Assembly: GCA_963705525.1 (NCBI GenBank)
Contig: CAVPJW010000002.1
Location: 620,001 to 684,000, forward strand
Direction: 5' to 3'
Source of the DNA: CAVPJW01 sp963705525
GTDB taxonomy: Bacteria > Acidobacteriota > Vicinamibacteria > Vicinamibacterales > CAVPJW01
Length of the DNA stretch: 64,000 nucleotides
Shown: positions 1-8,586 of the stretch, one piece after another
Layout of the letters: the number at the start of each line of letters is the position of its first letter
Numbering within the stretch: position 1 is the stretch's first letter
The notes under the pieces: generated by a model
The model's database searches: none
The model's input: only the letters and a program-made list of their open reading frames with translations
What the model was told of the DNA's origin: nothing
Position numbers and translations under genes: made by a program

Positions 1-63
1 GGCGGTCGAGTGTCTCAATGGATTTCGAGGGTGCTTGGTGCGTTCACGGGGAGGCGCGCGTAG
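1..63 (+). CDS. possible 3' end of an upstream gene
   Basis: Frame 1 is open from the window edge to a TAG at 61-63 and would encode a 20-residue basic tail ending in GRRA. The next gene starts 3 bases later, a spacing typical of operons in this genome. Nothing in so short a stretch identifies a family, and it could be chance. Confidence 0.25.
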   Translation, partial: GGRVSQWISRVLGAFTGRRA

Positions 64-66
64 CTC

Positions 67-1350
67 ATGCCTTGTGGTCTCCGCCTGGTCATCCGTCGCG
101 GTGATACGGAAGTTGCGTCGGTCATTCCGGGCGACCGACCCGTCGCGATCGGCCGCTCCAAGCGCTGCGACATCGTGCTCGACGACTCGGCGATTTCACG
201 GTTCCATGCGGTCCTGGCTGTCGAAGACGAGGGATTGTCGCTTACCGACCAGGACAGTCAGAACGGACTATGGGTGCATGGCAGGCGAGTTAAGAAGGTC
301 TGGCTGAAGCCCGATCTCCCGGTCGTGATCGGGCCGTTCCGCGTCACGATTGAAACCGCCGCCGCTCAGTCGAGCGCCTCCTCGTATGCGCCGGGGGTTG
401 ATCCTGTTCCCATCGGACCGCCCCCAGCACCAGCAGCCTCGTCCGACATCGGGCGATCCGTCGTCCCGGCCTCGCGCCAAGGTAAGAAGGCTGCGACGGG
501 GCGTCGTTCGATGGCGATGACCCTGGCCGCGATCGGAGCGCTCCTCGTCGCAGCAACAGTGGGCGCTATTCTGTTTTTCTATCCCGGGATGTGGCGGGGT
601 CGAGCCGATCGAATACAAGATTCGACGGCTGGATCGGCCGACGCGGTGCGGTCGGCTGCCGTGCCAGCGCCCGATCTGGTCTCGCCTCGTGAATCGGGAT
701 CCGAGACTGCAGCGAGCGCTGGAGTAGGGACGCAGCCAGCCGGCGTCGAGCAACGACCGACCCCAGCGGTGAGCGAACCGGCGTCAGACTCGCCTGCAGG
801 CGACGCAGGAGCCGCGCCGATCATTCCGGCGGGCCGACGCGCCGGCGAATCAACTGTAGCCTGGCGAAAACGGTCTCGTGACCTGACCGCGCGTTATCAG
901 GAGGGCAAGGCCGCGCTGGAGCGTGGTGACCTGGCGAATGGAATCCAGATCCTCTCGGCGCTCGAACAGAGCGAGCCCGGGTTTGGAGACACTGCGGCGC
1001 TCCTCGCAGGTGCACGGTCGACGATCCGCGATCGAGCCCGCGCCGCGCTCGCGGAGGGGGCTCGGCTTGAGGCTCAGAACAACCTGGCCGATGCGTTGGC
1101 AAGCTACGAACGGGCGCTGAAACTCAATCCGGACTTCTCAGAAGCGCGCGCCGCAGAATCGGGCCTCCGGGAGCGAATCCGTTCATCCGCTGACGAAACG
1201 TTTCGCAAGGCCAGCGTGGAGGATGCCTTCGGTCGAACGGATCGGGCAGCGGCGCTCTACAAGCGTGTCGTCGAATTGTTGCCTGACGGAGACCCTACAC
1301 GGGAAAAGGCGGAAGCGCGTCTAACCGCGCTTCAGGTGAACAAACCGTGA
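67..1350 (+). CDS. FHA-domain, single-pass membrane protein with C-terminal TPR repeats
   Basis: A 427-residue protein. Residues 1-95 form a forkhead-associated domain, the phosphothreonine-recognition fold, with the expected GRS, SRFH and QNG motifs. A low-complexity Pro/Ala linker follows, then one hydrophobic segment near residues 149-170, a second Ala/Ser/Pro-rich linker, and TPR-like helices from about 290 to the end. The FHA part should lie in the cytoplasm and the TPR part in the periplasm. FHA proteins usually read Ser/Thr kinase signals, but no kinase is visible here and the upstream gene lies outside the window. A GGGGAGG stretch lies 11 bases before the ATG. The stop overlaps the next start (GTGA), so the two are probably co-translated. 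The exact role is unknown. Confidence 0.8.
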   Translation: MPCGLRLVIRRGDTEVASVIPGDRPVAIGRSKRCDIVLDDSAISRFHAVLAVEDEGLSLTDQDSQNGLWVHGRRVKKVWLKPDLPVVIGPFRVTIETAAAQSSASSYAPGVDPVPIGPPPAPAASSDIGRSVVPASRQGKKAATGRRSMAMTLAAIGALLVAATVGAILFFYPGMWRGRADRIQDSTAGSADAVRSAAVPAPDLVSPRESGSETAASAGVGTQPAGVEQRPTPAVSEPASDSPAGDAGAAPIIPAGRRAGESTVAWRKRSRDLTARYQEGKAALERGDLANGIQILSALEQSEPGFGDTAALLAGARSTIRDRARAALAEGARLEAQNNLADALASYERALKLNPDFSEARAAESGLRERIRSSADETFRKASVEDAFGRTDRAAALYKRVVELLPDGDPTREKAEARLTALQVNKP

Positions 1351-1880
1351 ACATCCGGGCGATTGTGCTTTTTGCGGCGACCGCGTCAATGCTGCCGACG
1401 GCCATTGCACACGCGCAGGGTGATGTGCGTCCCTACTCGGATCCCCACGGCCGCTTTTCGCTTGATTACCCGAAGAAGAACTGGCAAGTCCTCCCCGGAG
1501 GCGGCTCGACCCTGGCGACGCTGGCTGAAAAGAAGGGGCGTGCGACAGTGCAGATCGAGTACTTGCGTTTGAACCAGCCGCTCATGGTCGACCAGGATCA
1601 CGATCTGATCGTGCAGACGGAAAGCAGCCTCATTCGCGAGCGGCAGCCGGGCGCGACGGGCATTCAGGGGTCGGCGGAGCGCCCCGATCTGCCCGGCATG
1701 GTGGCCATCGATTTCACGCGCCCGGGTGTCTCAGGGCCGGAGCGCGTCCGGCAGTTTTCCGTCGTCCAAGGCAACGATCTCTTTCGGATCTTGTGTGTCG
1801 CGCGCGTCGGCGACTTTCAGAAGTTCGAGATGGCCTTTCAGCAGATCGCGCGGAGCTTCAGAACGATCAGCACTCCCTGA
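1347..1880 (+). CDS. secreted protein with a PsbP/DcrB-like region, unknown function
   Basis: A 177-residue protein starting at a GTG that overlaps the stop of the FHA gene. Residues 1-24 are a clear signal peptide ending AHAQG. The mature part opens with a phrase typical of PsbP/DcrB-like (DUF1795-type) folds: a Tyr/Ser-rich beta start, then FSLDYPKKNW, and it ends with a helix containing FQQIARSF. That places it in the periplasm or outer surface. There are no cysteine or metal-binding motifs, and there is no lipobox. Translational coupling to the FHA/TPR membrane protein suggests the two act together. The fold assignment is by eye. Confidence 0.7.
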   Translation: MNIRAIVLFAATASMLPTAIAHAQGDVRPYSDPHGRFSLDYPKKNWQVLPGGGSTLATLAEKKGRATVQIEYLRLNQPLMVDQDHDLIVQTESSLIRERQPGATGIQGSAERPDLPGMVAIDFTRPGVSGPERVRQFSVVQGNDLFRILCVARVGDFQKFEMAFQQIARSFRTISTP

Positions 1881-1967
1881 GCGCCACCACGCCGCCCGGC
1901 TGTCTGAAGCGGCCCGCTAGTATCCCTGCGCGCGAAACACAGAACACGCGGTCTTACAGTCCCGGCG

Positions 1968-3506
1968 CTAGAGCGTTCGCCACGTGCGTCCCGTCGCCTC
2001 GATCAGCCGGTCGGCCTCGACTGGCCCCCACTGACCAGCGGGATACTCGGGCAGCCATCGCTCGGGTCGTTCGGTCCAACGGTCCAGGATTCCGGTCACG
2101 AAACTCCACGACGCCTCGACGGCATCCCGGCGCATGAAGAGCGTCGCATCACCACTCATGACATCGAGCAGGAGACGCTCGTACGCTTCAGGCGACACGT
2201 GTCCGAACGTGCTTCCGTAGTGAAAGTCCATGAGTACGGGATAGACCATCAACTTCGAGCCGGGAACCTTGGAGTCGATTCGAAGGGACAGACCCTCGTC
2301 AGGTTGAATCCTGAAGGCCAGGACGTTGGGTTCGAGCCGCGCCTCAGGGAGCCGATTGAAGAGAATCTGGGGAACGTCCTTCAGCTGCACCGCGATCTCG
2401 CTCGCCCGCTTCGCGAGGCGCTTGCCCGTTCTCAGGAAAAAGGGCACGCCTGCCCATCGCCAGTCGTCGATGAACACGTTGAGTGCGACGAACGTCTCGG
2501 TAGTGGAGTTCGGAGTGACATGCTCCTCGCGGCGATACCCTGGAACGGGCGTCCCTTCGACGAAGCCAGGGCCATACTGGCCGCGGACGACGTATTTCTC
2601 GACGTCGGCGCCTTTCAGCGGACGAAGCGCGCGCAGGACGTCGAGCCGCGCATCGCGAATCACGTCGGCCTCGAGCGACCACGGCGGCTCCATTGCGATC
2701 AGAGCCAGTAGCTGCAGCAGATGGTTCTGCACCATGTCACGCAGTGCGCCGGCGCCATCGTAATAGCCCGCGCGTGATCCCACACCTTCTTCCTCGGCGA
2801 CCGTGATCTGCACGTGATCGACGTACTTCTGATTGAAGAGCGGCTCGAAGATGCTGTTGGCGAAGCGCAGCACGAGGAGGTTCTGGACGGTTTCCTTCCC
2901 GAGGTAGTGATCGATCCGGAACGTCTGGCGCTCGTCGAACACGGCCGCAATGGCATCGTTGATCGCGCGAGCGCTTGCAAAGTCGTGCCCGATCGGCTTT
3001 TCGACGATGAGTCGCGTACAACAGGGGTCGCCCGGGCTGCGAACGAGCCCCGCCGCCTTGAGCCGGCTGATCACCGGCACGATGAGGTCTGGCGGAACCG
3101 CGAGATAGAAGATATGGTTCCCGCTCGTTCGTCGCTCCCGGTCGATGACGTCGAGCCGTTTCCGCAAGGCGGTGAATGTCGCGTCGTCGTCGAGCGAGCC
3201 TTCATGGAAGAACAGCGCCTTCGAGAAGTCGGTCCACTCCGCATCCTCGACTCGCTGGCGCGAAAACTCCTGAACCGCCTCTCGCGCGAAGCCGCGGAAG
3301 CCGTCGTCGTTCCAAGGACGCTTGGCGACCCCGACGGCCGCAAACCCGGCGGGAAGGAGATGGTCGACGGCAAGGTTGTACAGCCCAGGTAGAAGCTTCC
3401 GCCGCGATAGATCGCCGGCGGCGCCGAAAATCACGAGGCTGCAAGACGGCGCGTGATGTGGCTGTGGCGAATTCGGCGGGGAGTGCTCGGCACGCGACTC
3501 GGGCAT
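1968..3506 (-). CDS. zwf: glucose-6-phosphate 1-dehydrogenase
   Basis: A 512-residue enzyme that oxidises glucose 6-phosphate to 6-phosphogluconolactone with NAD(P)+, the entry step of the oxidative pentose phosphate pathway. The N-terminus carries the dinucleotide-binding signature GAAGDLSRRKLLPGLY (residues 28-43). VEKPIG lies at 168-173 and the catalytic RIDHYLGKE at 197-205. Length is normal for the family. The gene begins 4 bases after the stop of a damaged 6-phosphogluconate dehydrogenase gene, so the two form an operon. With that partner broken, flux would have to leave through an Entner-Doudoroff branch or a second gnd elsewhere. Confidence 0.97.
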   Translation of the reverse strand: MPESRAEHSPPNSPQPHHAPSCSLVIFGAAGDLSRRKLLPGLYNLAVDHLLPAGFAAVGVAKRPWNDDGFRGFAREAVQEFSRQRVEDAEWTDFSKALFFHEGSLDDDATFTALRKRLDVIDRERRTSGNHIFYLAVPPDLIVPVISRLKAAGLVRSPGDPCCTRLIVEKPIGHDFASARAINDAIAAVFDERQTFRIDHYLGKETVQNLLVLRFANSIFEPLFNQKYVDHVQITVAEEEGVGSRAGYYDGAGALRDMVQNHLLQLLALIAMEPPWSLEADVIRDARLDVLRALRPLKGADVEKYVVRGQYGPGFVEGTPVPGYRREEHVTPNSTTETFVALNVFIDDWRWAGVPFFLRTGKRLAKRASEIAVQLKDVPQILFNRLPEARLEPNVLAFRIQPDEGLSLRIDSKVPGSKLMVYPVLMDFHYGSTFGHVSPEAYERLLLDVMSGDATLFMRRDAVEASWSFVTGILDRWTERPERWLPEYPAGQWGPVEADRLIEATGRTWRTL

Positions 3507-3510
3507 GGTC

Positions 3511-3960
3511 CTAGGATGCGCTCTTGACGGCGTGTCCGCCGAACTGTTGCCGAAGAGCGGCGACGAGCCTCTCGACCGTCAAACCCCAGATGCCGCCGCT
3601 CGTGCCGACATCCACGTATCGAAGGCTGCGAGTCTTCAGGGACTCCGCCCGTCGGATATCGTCGTGATAGCTGGTATTGCCGCCGTCGATGATGATGTCG
3701 CCCGGTTCGAGGATACCGGACAGCCTCGAGATGGTGGACTCAGTGGGTTCGCCGGCAGGGATCATCAACCAGACGGCGCGCGGCGGCGTCAGTCTCTGCG
3801 CAAGCGCCTCGAGCGTCTCCGCAGAGGTTGCGCCGGCGCTGGCTGCATCGCGCGCCGCCACCGCGTTTGGATCGAAAGCGACGACGCGGTGGCCGCCCTC
3901 GAGCAGGCGAGTAACCATGTTCAGCCCCATCTTGACGAGTGCCACGAATCCAAGTTCCAT
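3511..3960 (-). pseudogene. gnd: 6-phosphogluconate dehydrogenase remnant with internal deletion
   Basis: An open frame of 149 codons, against about 300 for decarboxylating 6-phosphogluconate dehydrogenases of this short type. Residues 1-127 match the NAD(P)-binding domain, including IDGGNTSYHDD and GTSGGIWG. The frame then jumps at about position 3580 to the family's extreme C-terminus (LVAALRQQFGGHAVK). The middle, which holds the substrate-binding and catalytic Lys region, is missing. The dinucleotide loop is also damaged: the expected GLGKMG reads ALVKMG, two glycines lost through single-base changes. That argues for genuine decay and not only an assembly gap. It sits 4 bases upstream of zwf, the usual partner. 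Confidence 0.85.
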
Positions 3961-4223
3961 GGTGTCCCGTCCTGCGAGAGTAAAGCGGAGAATCGCGCGT
4001 CCGCGGACGCGCGGACTGACTCAGTGAATCAGACACACGCCCATAGCCGGCCGTCGATCTCGGTCGAGTCGAGCGTGACGAGCCACAACACGGCGATGCG
4101 CATGGGTGACTCGCTCGAGATGCTCTTATGTGAGAGGACACCCGCTCGGCGAGTTCTCCGTGGCGGATATTATAGTAAAGATGTCTTGGTGAACCTCCGG
4201 AAGGGTTGCGACGTCTGAACACA
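3961..4223. other. divergent intergenic region between gnd remnant and tesA
   Basis: About 260 bases without a gene. An AT-rich core at 4168-4176 holds a perfect TATAAT when read on the minus strand (4174-4169) and a TATAGT on the plus strand (4171-4176). Neither has a convincing -35 at the right distance. It is a plausible but weak promoter zone for tesA or for the gnd-zwf pair. No RNA gene or terminator is visible. Confidence 0.35.
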
Positions 4224-4898
4224 ATGATGAGTGGTCGGCGGTGTGTGCGTTGTCTGGTTTTTGTCCTGGCTTGCGTGGCCTCGCTGCGAAGTGCAAGCGC
4301 AATGCCCGCGGGCGTTCGAGGCCGATTGGCGGCGAGCCGGCCGCGCATCGTTGCGCTGGGGGACAGCCTGACCGCGGGGCTGGGACTCTCGACCGACCAG
4401 GCCTATCCAGCCGTACTCCAGGACCGGCTGGACACTGAAGGGTATGCGTTCGAGATGGTCAATGCCGGGGTGTCGGGTGATACGTCAGCCGGCGGCCTTC
4501 GGCGACTCGATTGGGCGCTCGACGGCGATGTCCGGATCCTGATTGTGGCGCTCGGCGCGAACGATGGCCTGCGGGGGGTGGCCGTCGCCGAGATGAAGAA
4601 GAACCTGACTACCATCGTGGAACGTGCCCGCGCACGCGGCATCGCGGTGCTTCTGGTAGGCATGGAGGCGCCGCCGAACTTCGGCCCTTCATACACCACG
4701 GCGTATCGCCGCGTGTTTCAGGAGATCGCGCGCCAGTACTCTCTACCGTTCGTTCCTTTCCTGCTCGAAGGAGTGGCCGGCGTACCAAAGCTGAACCAGC
4801 CGGACGGGATGCATCCCACGGCGGCGGGCGCGCGCATCGTGGCCGAGCACGTCTGGACCGTCCTCAAACCGATGGTCGACGCGAGCCGTCGGCCATGA
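4224..4898 (+). CDS. tesA: SGNH/GDSL-type arylesterase / lysophospholipase (TesA-like)
   Basis: A 224-residue secreted esterase. An N-terminal hydrophobic signal sequence ends around ASAM. The SGNH blocks follow: VALGDSLTAG with the nucleophilic Ser, the oxyanion Gly region NAGVSGDT, GANDG with the oxyanion Asn, and DGMHPTAAG with the catalytic Asp and His. Related enzymes hydrolyse acyl-thioesters, aryl esters and lysophospholipids in the periplasm. ATG 4224 is preferred; a TTG at 4206 is an in-frame alternative with a GGAAGGG directly before it. The stop overlaps the ATG of an ABC ATPase, reproducing the tesA-ybbA-ybbP association known from Enterobacteria, where tesA is divergent instead of co-directional. 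Confidence 0.9.
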   Translation: MMSGRRCVRCLVFVLACVASLRSASAMPAGVRGRLAASRPRIVALGDSLTAGLGLSTDQAYPAVLQDRLDTEGYAFEMVNAGVSGDTSAGGLRRLDWALDGDVRILIVALGANDGLRGVAVAEMKKNLTTIVERARARGIAVLLVGMEAPPNFGPSYTTAYRRVFQEIARQYSLPFVPFLLEGVAGVPKLNQPDGMHPTAAGARIVAEHVWTVLKPMVDASRRP

Positions 4899-5605
4899 TC
4901 GAGCTGCAGCAGGTTTCGAAGACCGTGACGAGCGGGACCCAGCCGCTCACGATCCTTCATCCTCTGGACCTGATTGTTCCGGCCAGGCAATGCATCGCGA
5001 TCGTCGGGCCGTCTGGAAGTGGAAAGTCGACCCTTCTCGGTCTCATCGCCGGTCTCGATGCACCGACGTCCGGCCGCATTCTGATCGACGGCACCGACAT
5101 TACGAGCCTCAGCGAGGATGATCTCGCGCGTCTCCGAGGCGAGAAGATCGGATTTGTGTTTCAGTTCTTTCATCTGATTCCCTCTCTCACGGCGCTCGAG
5201 AACGTCCTGGTGCCGATGGAGATCGCCGGCGTTCGTCAAGCTCGAAACCGTGCGACCATGCTGCTCGACGAGGTCGGACTGCGCGACAGGGGACATCATT
5301 ATCCGACCGAGCTGTCGGGTGGAGAACAGCAGCGGGTGGCTATCGCAAGGGCTCTTTCGAACGATCCGCCGCTCGTTCTCGCTGACGAACCGACCGGCAA
5401 CCTGGACTCGCAGAATGGCCGGCACGTGGTGGACCTTCTGGTGAAGATCAACCGGGAGCGCGGAACGACCCTCGTGCTGGTCACACACGATGTCGAGCTG
5501 GCCTCCATCGCCGATGCGAGGCTGTCGCTGCGCGACGGCCGCGTCGTGGAACGCGTCCTCCAGAACGGATCGCGCAGGTCTGGCGATGCCGTGTCGGCAT
5601 CATGA
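4895..5605 (+). CDS. ybbA: ABC transporter ATP-binding protein, YbbA/LolD type
   Basis: A 236-residue ATPase with Walker A GPSGSGKST, Q-loop FQFFHLIPSL, signature LSGGEQQRVAIARAL, Walker B and D-loop VLADEPTGNLDS, and a switch His in LVTHD. It belongs to the MacB/LolD/FtsE-like group that works with FtsX-fold permeases. It overlaps the tesA stop by ATGA and is followed 18 bases later by its permease. YbbA-YbbP is thought to release or extract hydrophobic compounds at the inner membrane together with TesA-like esterases. The substrate here is unknown. Confidence 0.93.
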   Translation: MIELQQVSKTVTSGTQPLTILHPLDLIVPARQCIAIVGPSGSGKSTLLGLIAGLDAPTSGRILIDGTDITSLSEDDLARLRGEKIGFVFQFFHLIPSLTALENVLVPMEIAGVRQARNRATMLLDEVGLRDRGHHYPTELSGGEQQRVAIARALSNDPPLVLADEPTGNLDSQNGRHVVDLLVKINRERGTTLVLVTHDVELASIADARLSLRDGRVVERVLQNGSRRSGDAVSAS

Positions 5606-5623
5606 GCGATTGAGGCGCCGATC

Positions 5624-8164
5624 GTGACATTTGTTCTCACCATGGCGCTCAGGGAAGCCAGGGCTTCCTGGCAGCGCCTCTTGTTCTTCTTCCTCTGCAT
5701 CGCGGTCGGCGTCGCGGCGATCGTCGCGCTCAGGTCGGTCATTCAGAGCGTGCGTCACGTGATCAGCGGCGAAGCCCGCTCGCTGATTGCGGCAGATGTG
5801 CTCATCTCCACGAACCGTGGATGGACGGATGACCTTCGTCAAGCGATCGACCTGGAGCTGAGGAAGGCTCCCTTCACCGCCAGAACCGAGTCGATCGAGA
5901 CCGCGACGATGGTGAGGCCCGCCGACGAGTCGAAGCCGGTCGCCAAGATGGTGGAGCTGCGGGCCGTTCAGAAGGAGTTCCCTTTGTACGGCACGCTGGG
6001 CCTGCAGAGCGGCCAGCCCTTCTCGCACACGATCCTCGAGCGTCATGGTGCGTTGGTCAGACCGGAACTGCTCTCGCAGCTGGACGTCAGGGTCGGCGAT
6101 CGAATCGTCATCGGAAGCGAGCCGTTCGAAATCCGCGGCGTGATTACAACCGAACCGGGCCGGCGACTGGGCGCGTTCAGCTTTGGCCCGCGCGTCCTGA
6201 TCGACTACCAGGATCTTCAGAGTACGGGACTCATGACGTTCGGCAGTCGCGCGCAGTATCAGATGCTCTTGAAGGTCCGTGACAGCGGCATCGAGTCGCT
6301 CGTTGCGCGCCTGCGGGAGACATTTCGCGATCAGTTCGTCGTCGTCCGATCCTATCGGTCCACGGAGGATTCGATCGGCGAGGATCTGAGTCGCGCGGAG
6401 AACTACCTCAGCCTCGTGGGCCTCGTCATCGTCGTGCTCGGCGGGATCGCGGTGTCCAGCGTGACGAAGGTATTCGTGACGCAGAAGATTCCGAGCATCG
6501 CCGTTCTCAAGTGCCTTGGGGCGACCACGCGGCAGGTATTGTCTGTGTTTCTCGTGCAGGTTCTTCTCCTGGGCATTGCGGGCAGCGCGCTCGGGGTCGG
6601 ACTGGCCGCGGGGGCCATCGCGGCGATCCCGCGGTTCGTCGGAAACGCGGTCGGATCGCTCAACGTCTCGTATCGCGTGACGCCCGTCGCGGCCATTCAA
6701 GGGTTGAGCATCGGCCTGCTCGTATCGGCCCTTTTCGCGCTCGTGCCGCTGCTCGATGTGCGACACGTCAAGCCATCACGGCTCCTTCGCCACGAAGGCG
6801 CCGCGAGCACGTCGCGTGACTGGGTGAAGATCCTGGTCGTGCTGGTCGTCGGCACGGCGCTCGTGCTCGTGGCGAGCTGGCAGGCTTCGTCGCTGCGCGT
6901 CGGGCTGGCGGTATCGATTGGCTTCGCGGCCGTCGCCGCTGTCCTTCAGGCCGCCGGCTGGCTGCTGGTTCGCGCCGTGAAACCGCTGGCGCAATCGCAG
7001 TGGTTCCCGCTGCGGCAAGGTGTTCTCAGAATCAGTCGACCGGGCAACCAGACGCGGGTCATTCTTCTATCAGTGGGGCTGGGCAGCTTTTTTATCCTGG
7101 GCATCCGTGCAGTCCAGACGAATCTGCTGGCGGAGTTCGCGTTCGACGTCCGTGAGAACGCACCCGACATGTTTCTGATCGACATCCAGCCTGATCAGGC
7201 CGCGCCGCTCCTGGGATTCCTGAGGCAGCCGCAGCGCATAGCGGGCGATGTGAACCTCATCCCTGTCCTCAGGGCCCGCGTGGCTGGGGTAAAGGGGAAG
7301 GACGTCAACCTCGAGACCGTCGAAGACGTCCGCGGTCGCGGATCGCTCGGGCGCGAGTATGTGATCACGTATCGGAACCGGCTCGAGCAGAACGAGCGAG
7401 TCTCCGAGGGCCGCTTTTGGACCGGGGCGACTCCGCCGGCGTCTCCCGAGGTGTCCATAGAGAAGAGCATCCACGAACGGTTCTTCATCAATGTGGGCGA
7501 CACGATGCGTTTCGACGTGCTCGGACGGGTGGTCACCGCCCGGGTTTCGAGCGTCCGTGAGGTGGAGTGGCGGGATTCGAGGGCCGGCGGATTCATGTTC
7601 GTGTTCAGTCCTGGCGTGTTCGACAGCGCCCCCCACATGTTCATCGCGCCCCTGAGAGCGCCGACCGCGCCGGACGTTCGGGCCCGGATGCAGCACGATC
7701 TCGTCGCCGCGTTCCCGAACGTGTCGGTGATTGACGTCCGGGAAGTGGCAGAGACGCTTCGACGAATCCTGGGCAATGTGACGCTCGCCATTTCAGTCGT
7801 GGGCGCGCTTGTGCTGGTTAGCGGATGCCTCATCCTGATTGGCGCGGTGGCGATGACCCGCTTTCAACGCGTCTACGAGGCCGCTATTTTCAGGACGCTC
7901 GGCGCCAGCACGAGACTGTTGTCTCGTCTCCTGGTTTTCGAGTACGGCCTCCTGGGGATCCTGAGCGGCACGATCGGAGCGCTGGGCGCGATTGCGTTGA
8001 GCTGGGGCGTGAGCAAATACGCGCTCGACATTGCCTGGACACCCGCCTTTGTGCTGAGCGCGTCGGGCATCGTCCTGACCGCGCTGCTCGTGACCGCTAT
8101 CGGAGTGCTCTCGAGTCTGGAAGTGTTGAGACGAAAGCCCCTGAGCACGCTGAGGGCCGAGTAG
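5624..8164 (+). CDS. ybbP: ABC transporter permease with two FtsX-type domains, YbbP-like
   Basis: An 846-residue membrane protein starting at GTG. A first transmembrane helix (about residues 18-40) precedes a large periplasmic MacB-type domain. A first FtsX unit of three helices spans about 265-385. A helical hairpin pair lies in the middle (about 405-450), then a second periplasmic domain, and a second FtsX unit closes at about 720-845. This 10-helix layout is characteristic of YbbP-like permeases and sets it apart from the 4-helix MacB. It forms the transporter with the ATPase just upstream. There is no terminator before the next gene, 86 bases away. Confidence 0.9.
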   Translation: MTFVLTMALREARASWQRLLFFFLCIAVGVAAIVALRSVIQSVRHVISGEARSLIAADVLISTNRGWTDDLRQAIDLELRKAPFTARTESIETATMVRPADESKPVAKMVELRAVQKEFPLYGTLGLQSGQPFSHTILERHGALVRPELLSQLDVRVGDRIVIGSEPFEIRGVITTEPGRRLGAFSFGPRVLIDYQDLQSTGLMTFGSRAQYQMLLKVRDSGIESLVARLRETFRDQFVVVRSYRSTEDSIGEDLSRAENYLSLVGLVIVVLGGIAVSSVTKVFVTQKIPSIAVLKCLGATTRQVLSVFLVQVLLLGIAGSALGVGLAAGAIAAIPRFVGNAVGSLNVSYRVTPVAAIQGLSIGLLVSALFALVPLLDVRHVKPSRLLRHEGAASTSRDWVKILVVLVVGTALVLVASWQASSLRVGLAVSIGFAAVAAVLQAAGWLLVRAVKPLAQSQWFPLRQGVLRISRPGNQTRVILLSVGLGSFFILGIRAVQTNLLAEFAFDVRENAPDMFLIDIQPDQAAPLLGFLRQPQRIAGDVNLIPVLRARVAGVKGKDVNLETVEDVRGRGSLGREYVITYRNRLEQNERVSEGRFWTGATPPASPEVSIEKSIHERFFINVGDTMRFDVLGRVVTARVSSVREVEWRDSRAGGFMFVFSPGVFDSAPHMFIAPLRAPTAPDVRARMQHDLVAAFPNVSVIDVREVAETLRRILGNVTLAISVVGALVLVSGCLILIGAVAMTRFQRVYEAAIFRTLGASTRLLSRLLVFEYGLLGILSGTIGALGAIALSWGVSKYALDIAWTPAFVLSASGIVLTALLVTAIGVLSSLEVLRRKPLSTLRAE

Positions 8165-8250
8165 GTCAGCCCGTTTCCATCTCGAGCGAACGTGCTAAGA
8201 TGGAATGTTGTCGACGGGCCAACGGGCCCGGCAAGTAGGAGTCAGCGAAT

Positions 8251-8586
8251 ATGGACGTCTCGATCTACAAGGAGGCGCTGCTCAGGAAGCGGGGAGACAT
8301 CCTCGTGGCTGGCGGGATCAAACCGCTGCAGACCTCCATGGAAAATAACACGCGTCAGGGCGACATGGCCGATCAGGCCAGCGGAAACAACGAAGTCCAC
8401 ATCCAGCTCAAGCTGAAACAGACCGACGCGAAGATCCTGCAGGCAATCGAAGAAGCCCTCTGGCGGATTGAGAAGGGGACCTATGGGGTGTGTCGCGACT
8501 GCGGCGAGCCGATCGCCGAAGCCCGCTTGAATGCCATACCGTGGACGAGGGTGTGCATCAGCTGCAAGGAAAAGCAGAACACGTGA
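8251..8586 (+). CDS. DksA/TraR-type C4 zinc-finger protein
   Basis: A 111-residue protein with a helical N-terminal half and a C-terminal CRDC...CISC zinc finger (CxxC-17-CxxC), the hallmark of the DksA/TraR family. These proteins insert into the RNA polymerase secondary channel and tune initiation, often with ppGpp. The coiled-coil tip normally carries two acidic residues (DxxDxA). Here GDMADQASGNNE provides a comparable D..D..A arrangement. A GGAG-like site (taggag) lies about 10 bases before the ATG. It is followed by a GTGA overlap with a ferritin-like gene. Family certain, exact target unknown. Confidence 0.87.
   Translation: MDVSIYKEALLRKRGDILVAGGIKPLQTSMENNTRQGDMADQASGNNEVHIQLKLKQTDAKILQAIEEALWRIEKGTYGVCRDCGEPIAEARLNAIPWTRVCISCKEKQNT

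Noticed and set aside
5600..6766. 388-codon minus-strand frame within the ybbP-like gene
   Set aside because: Opposite strand of a well-supported permease; composition typical of a shadow.
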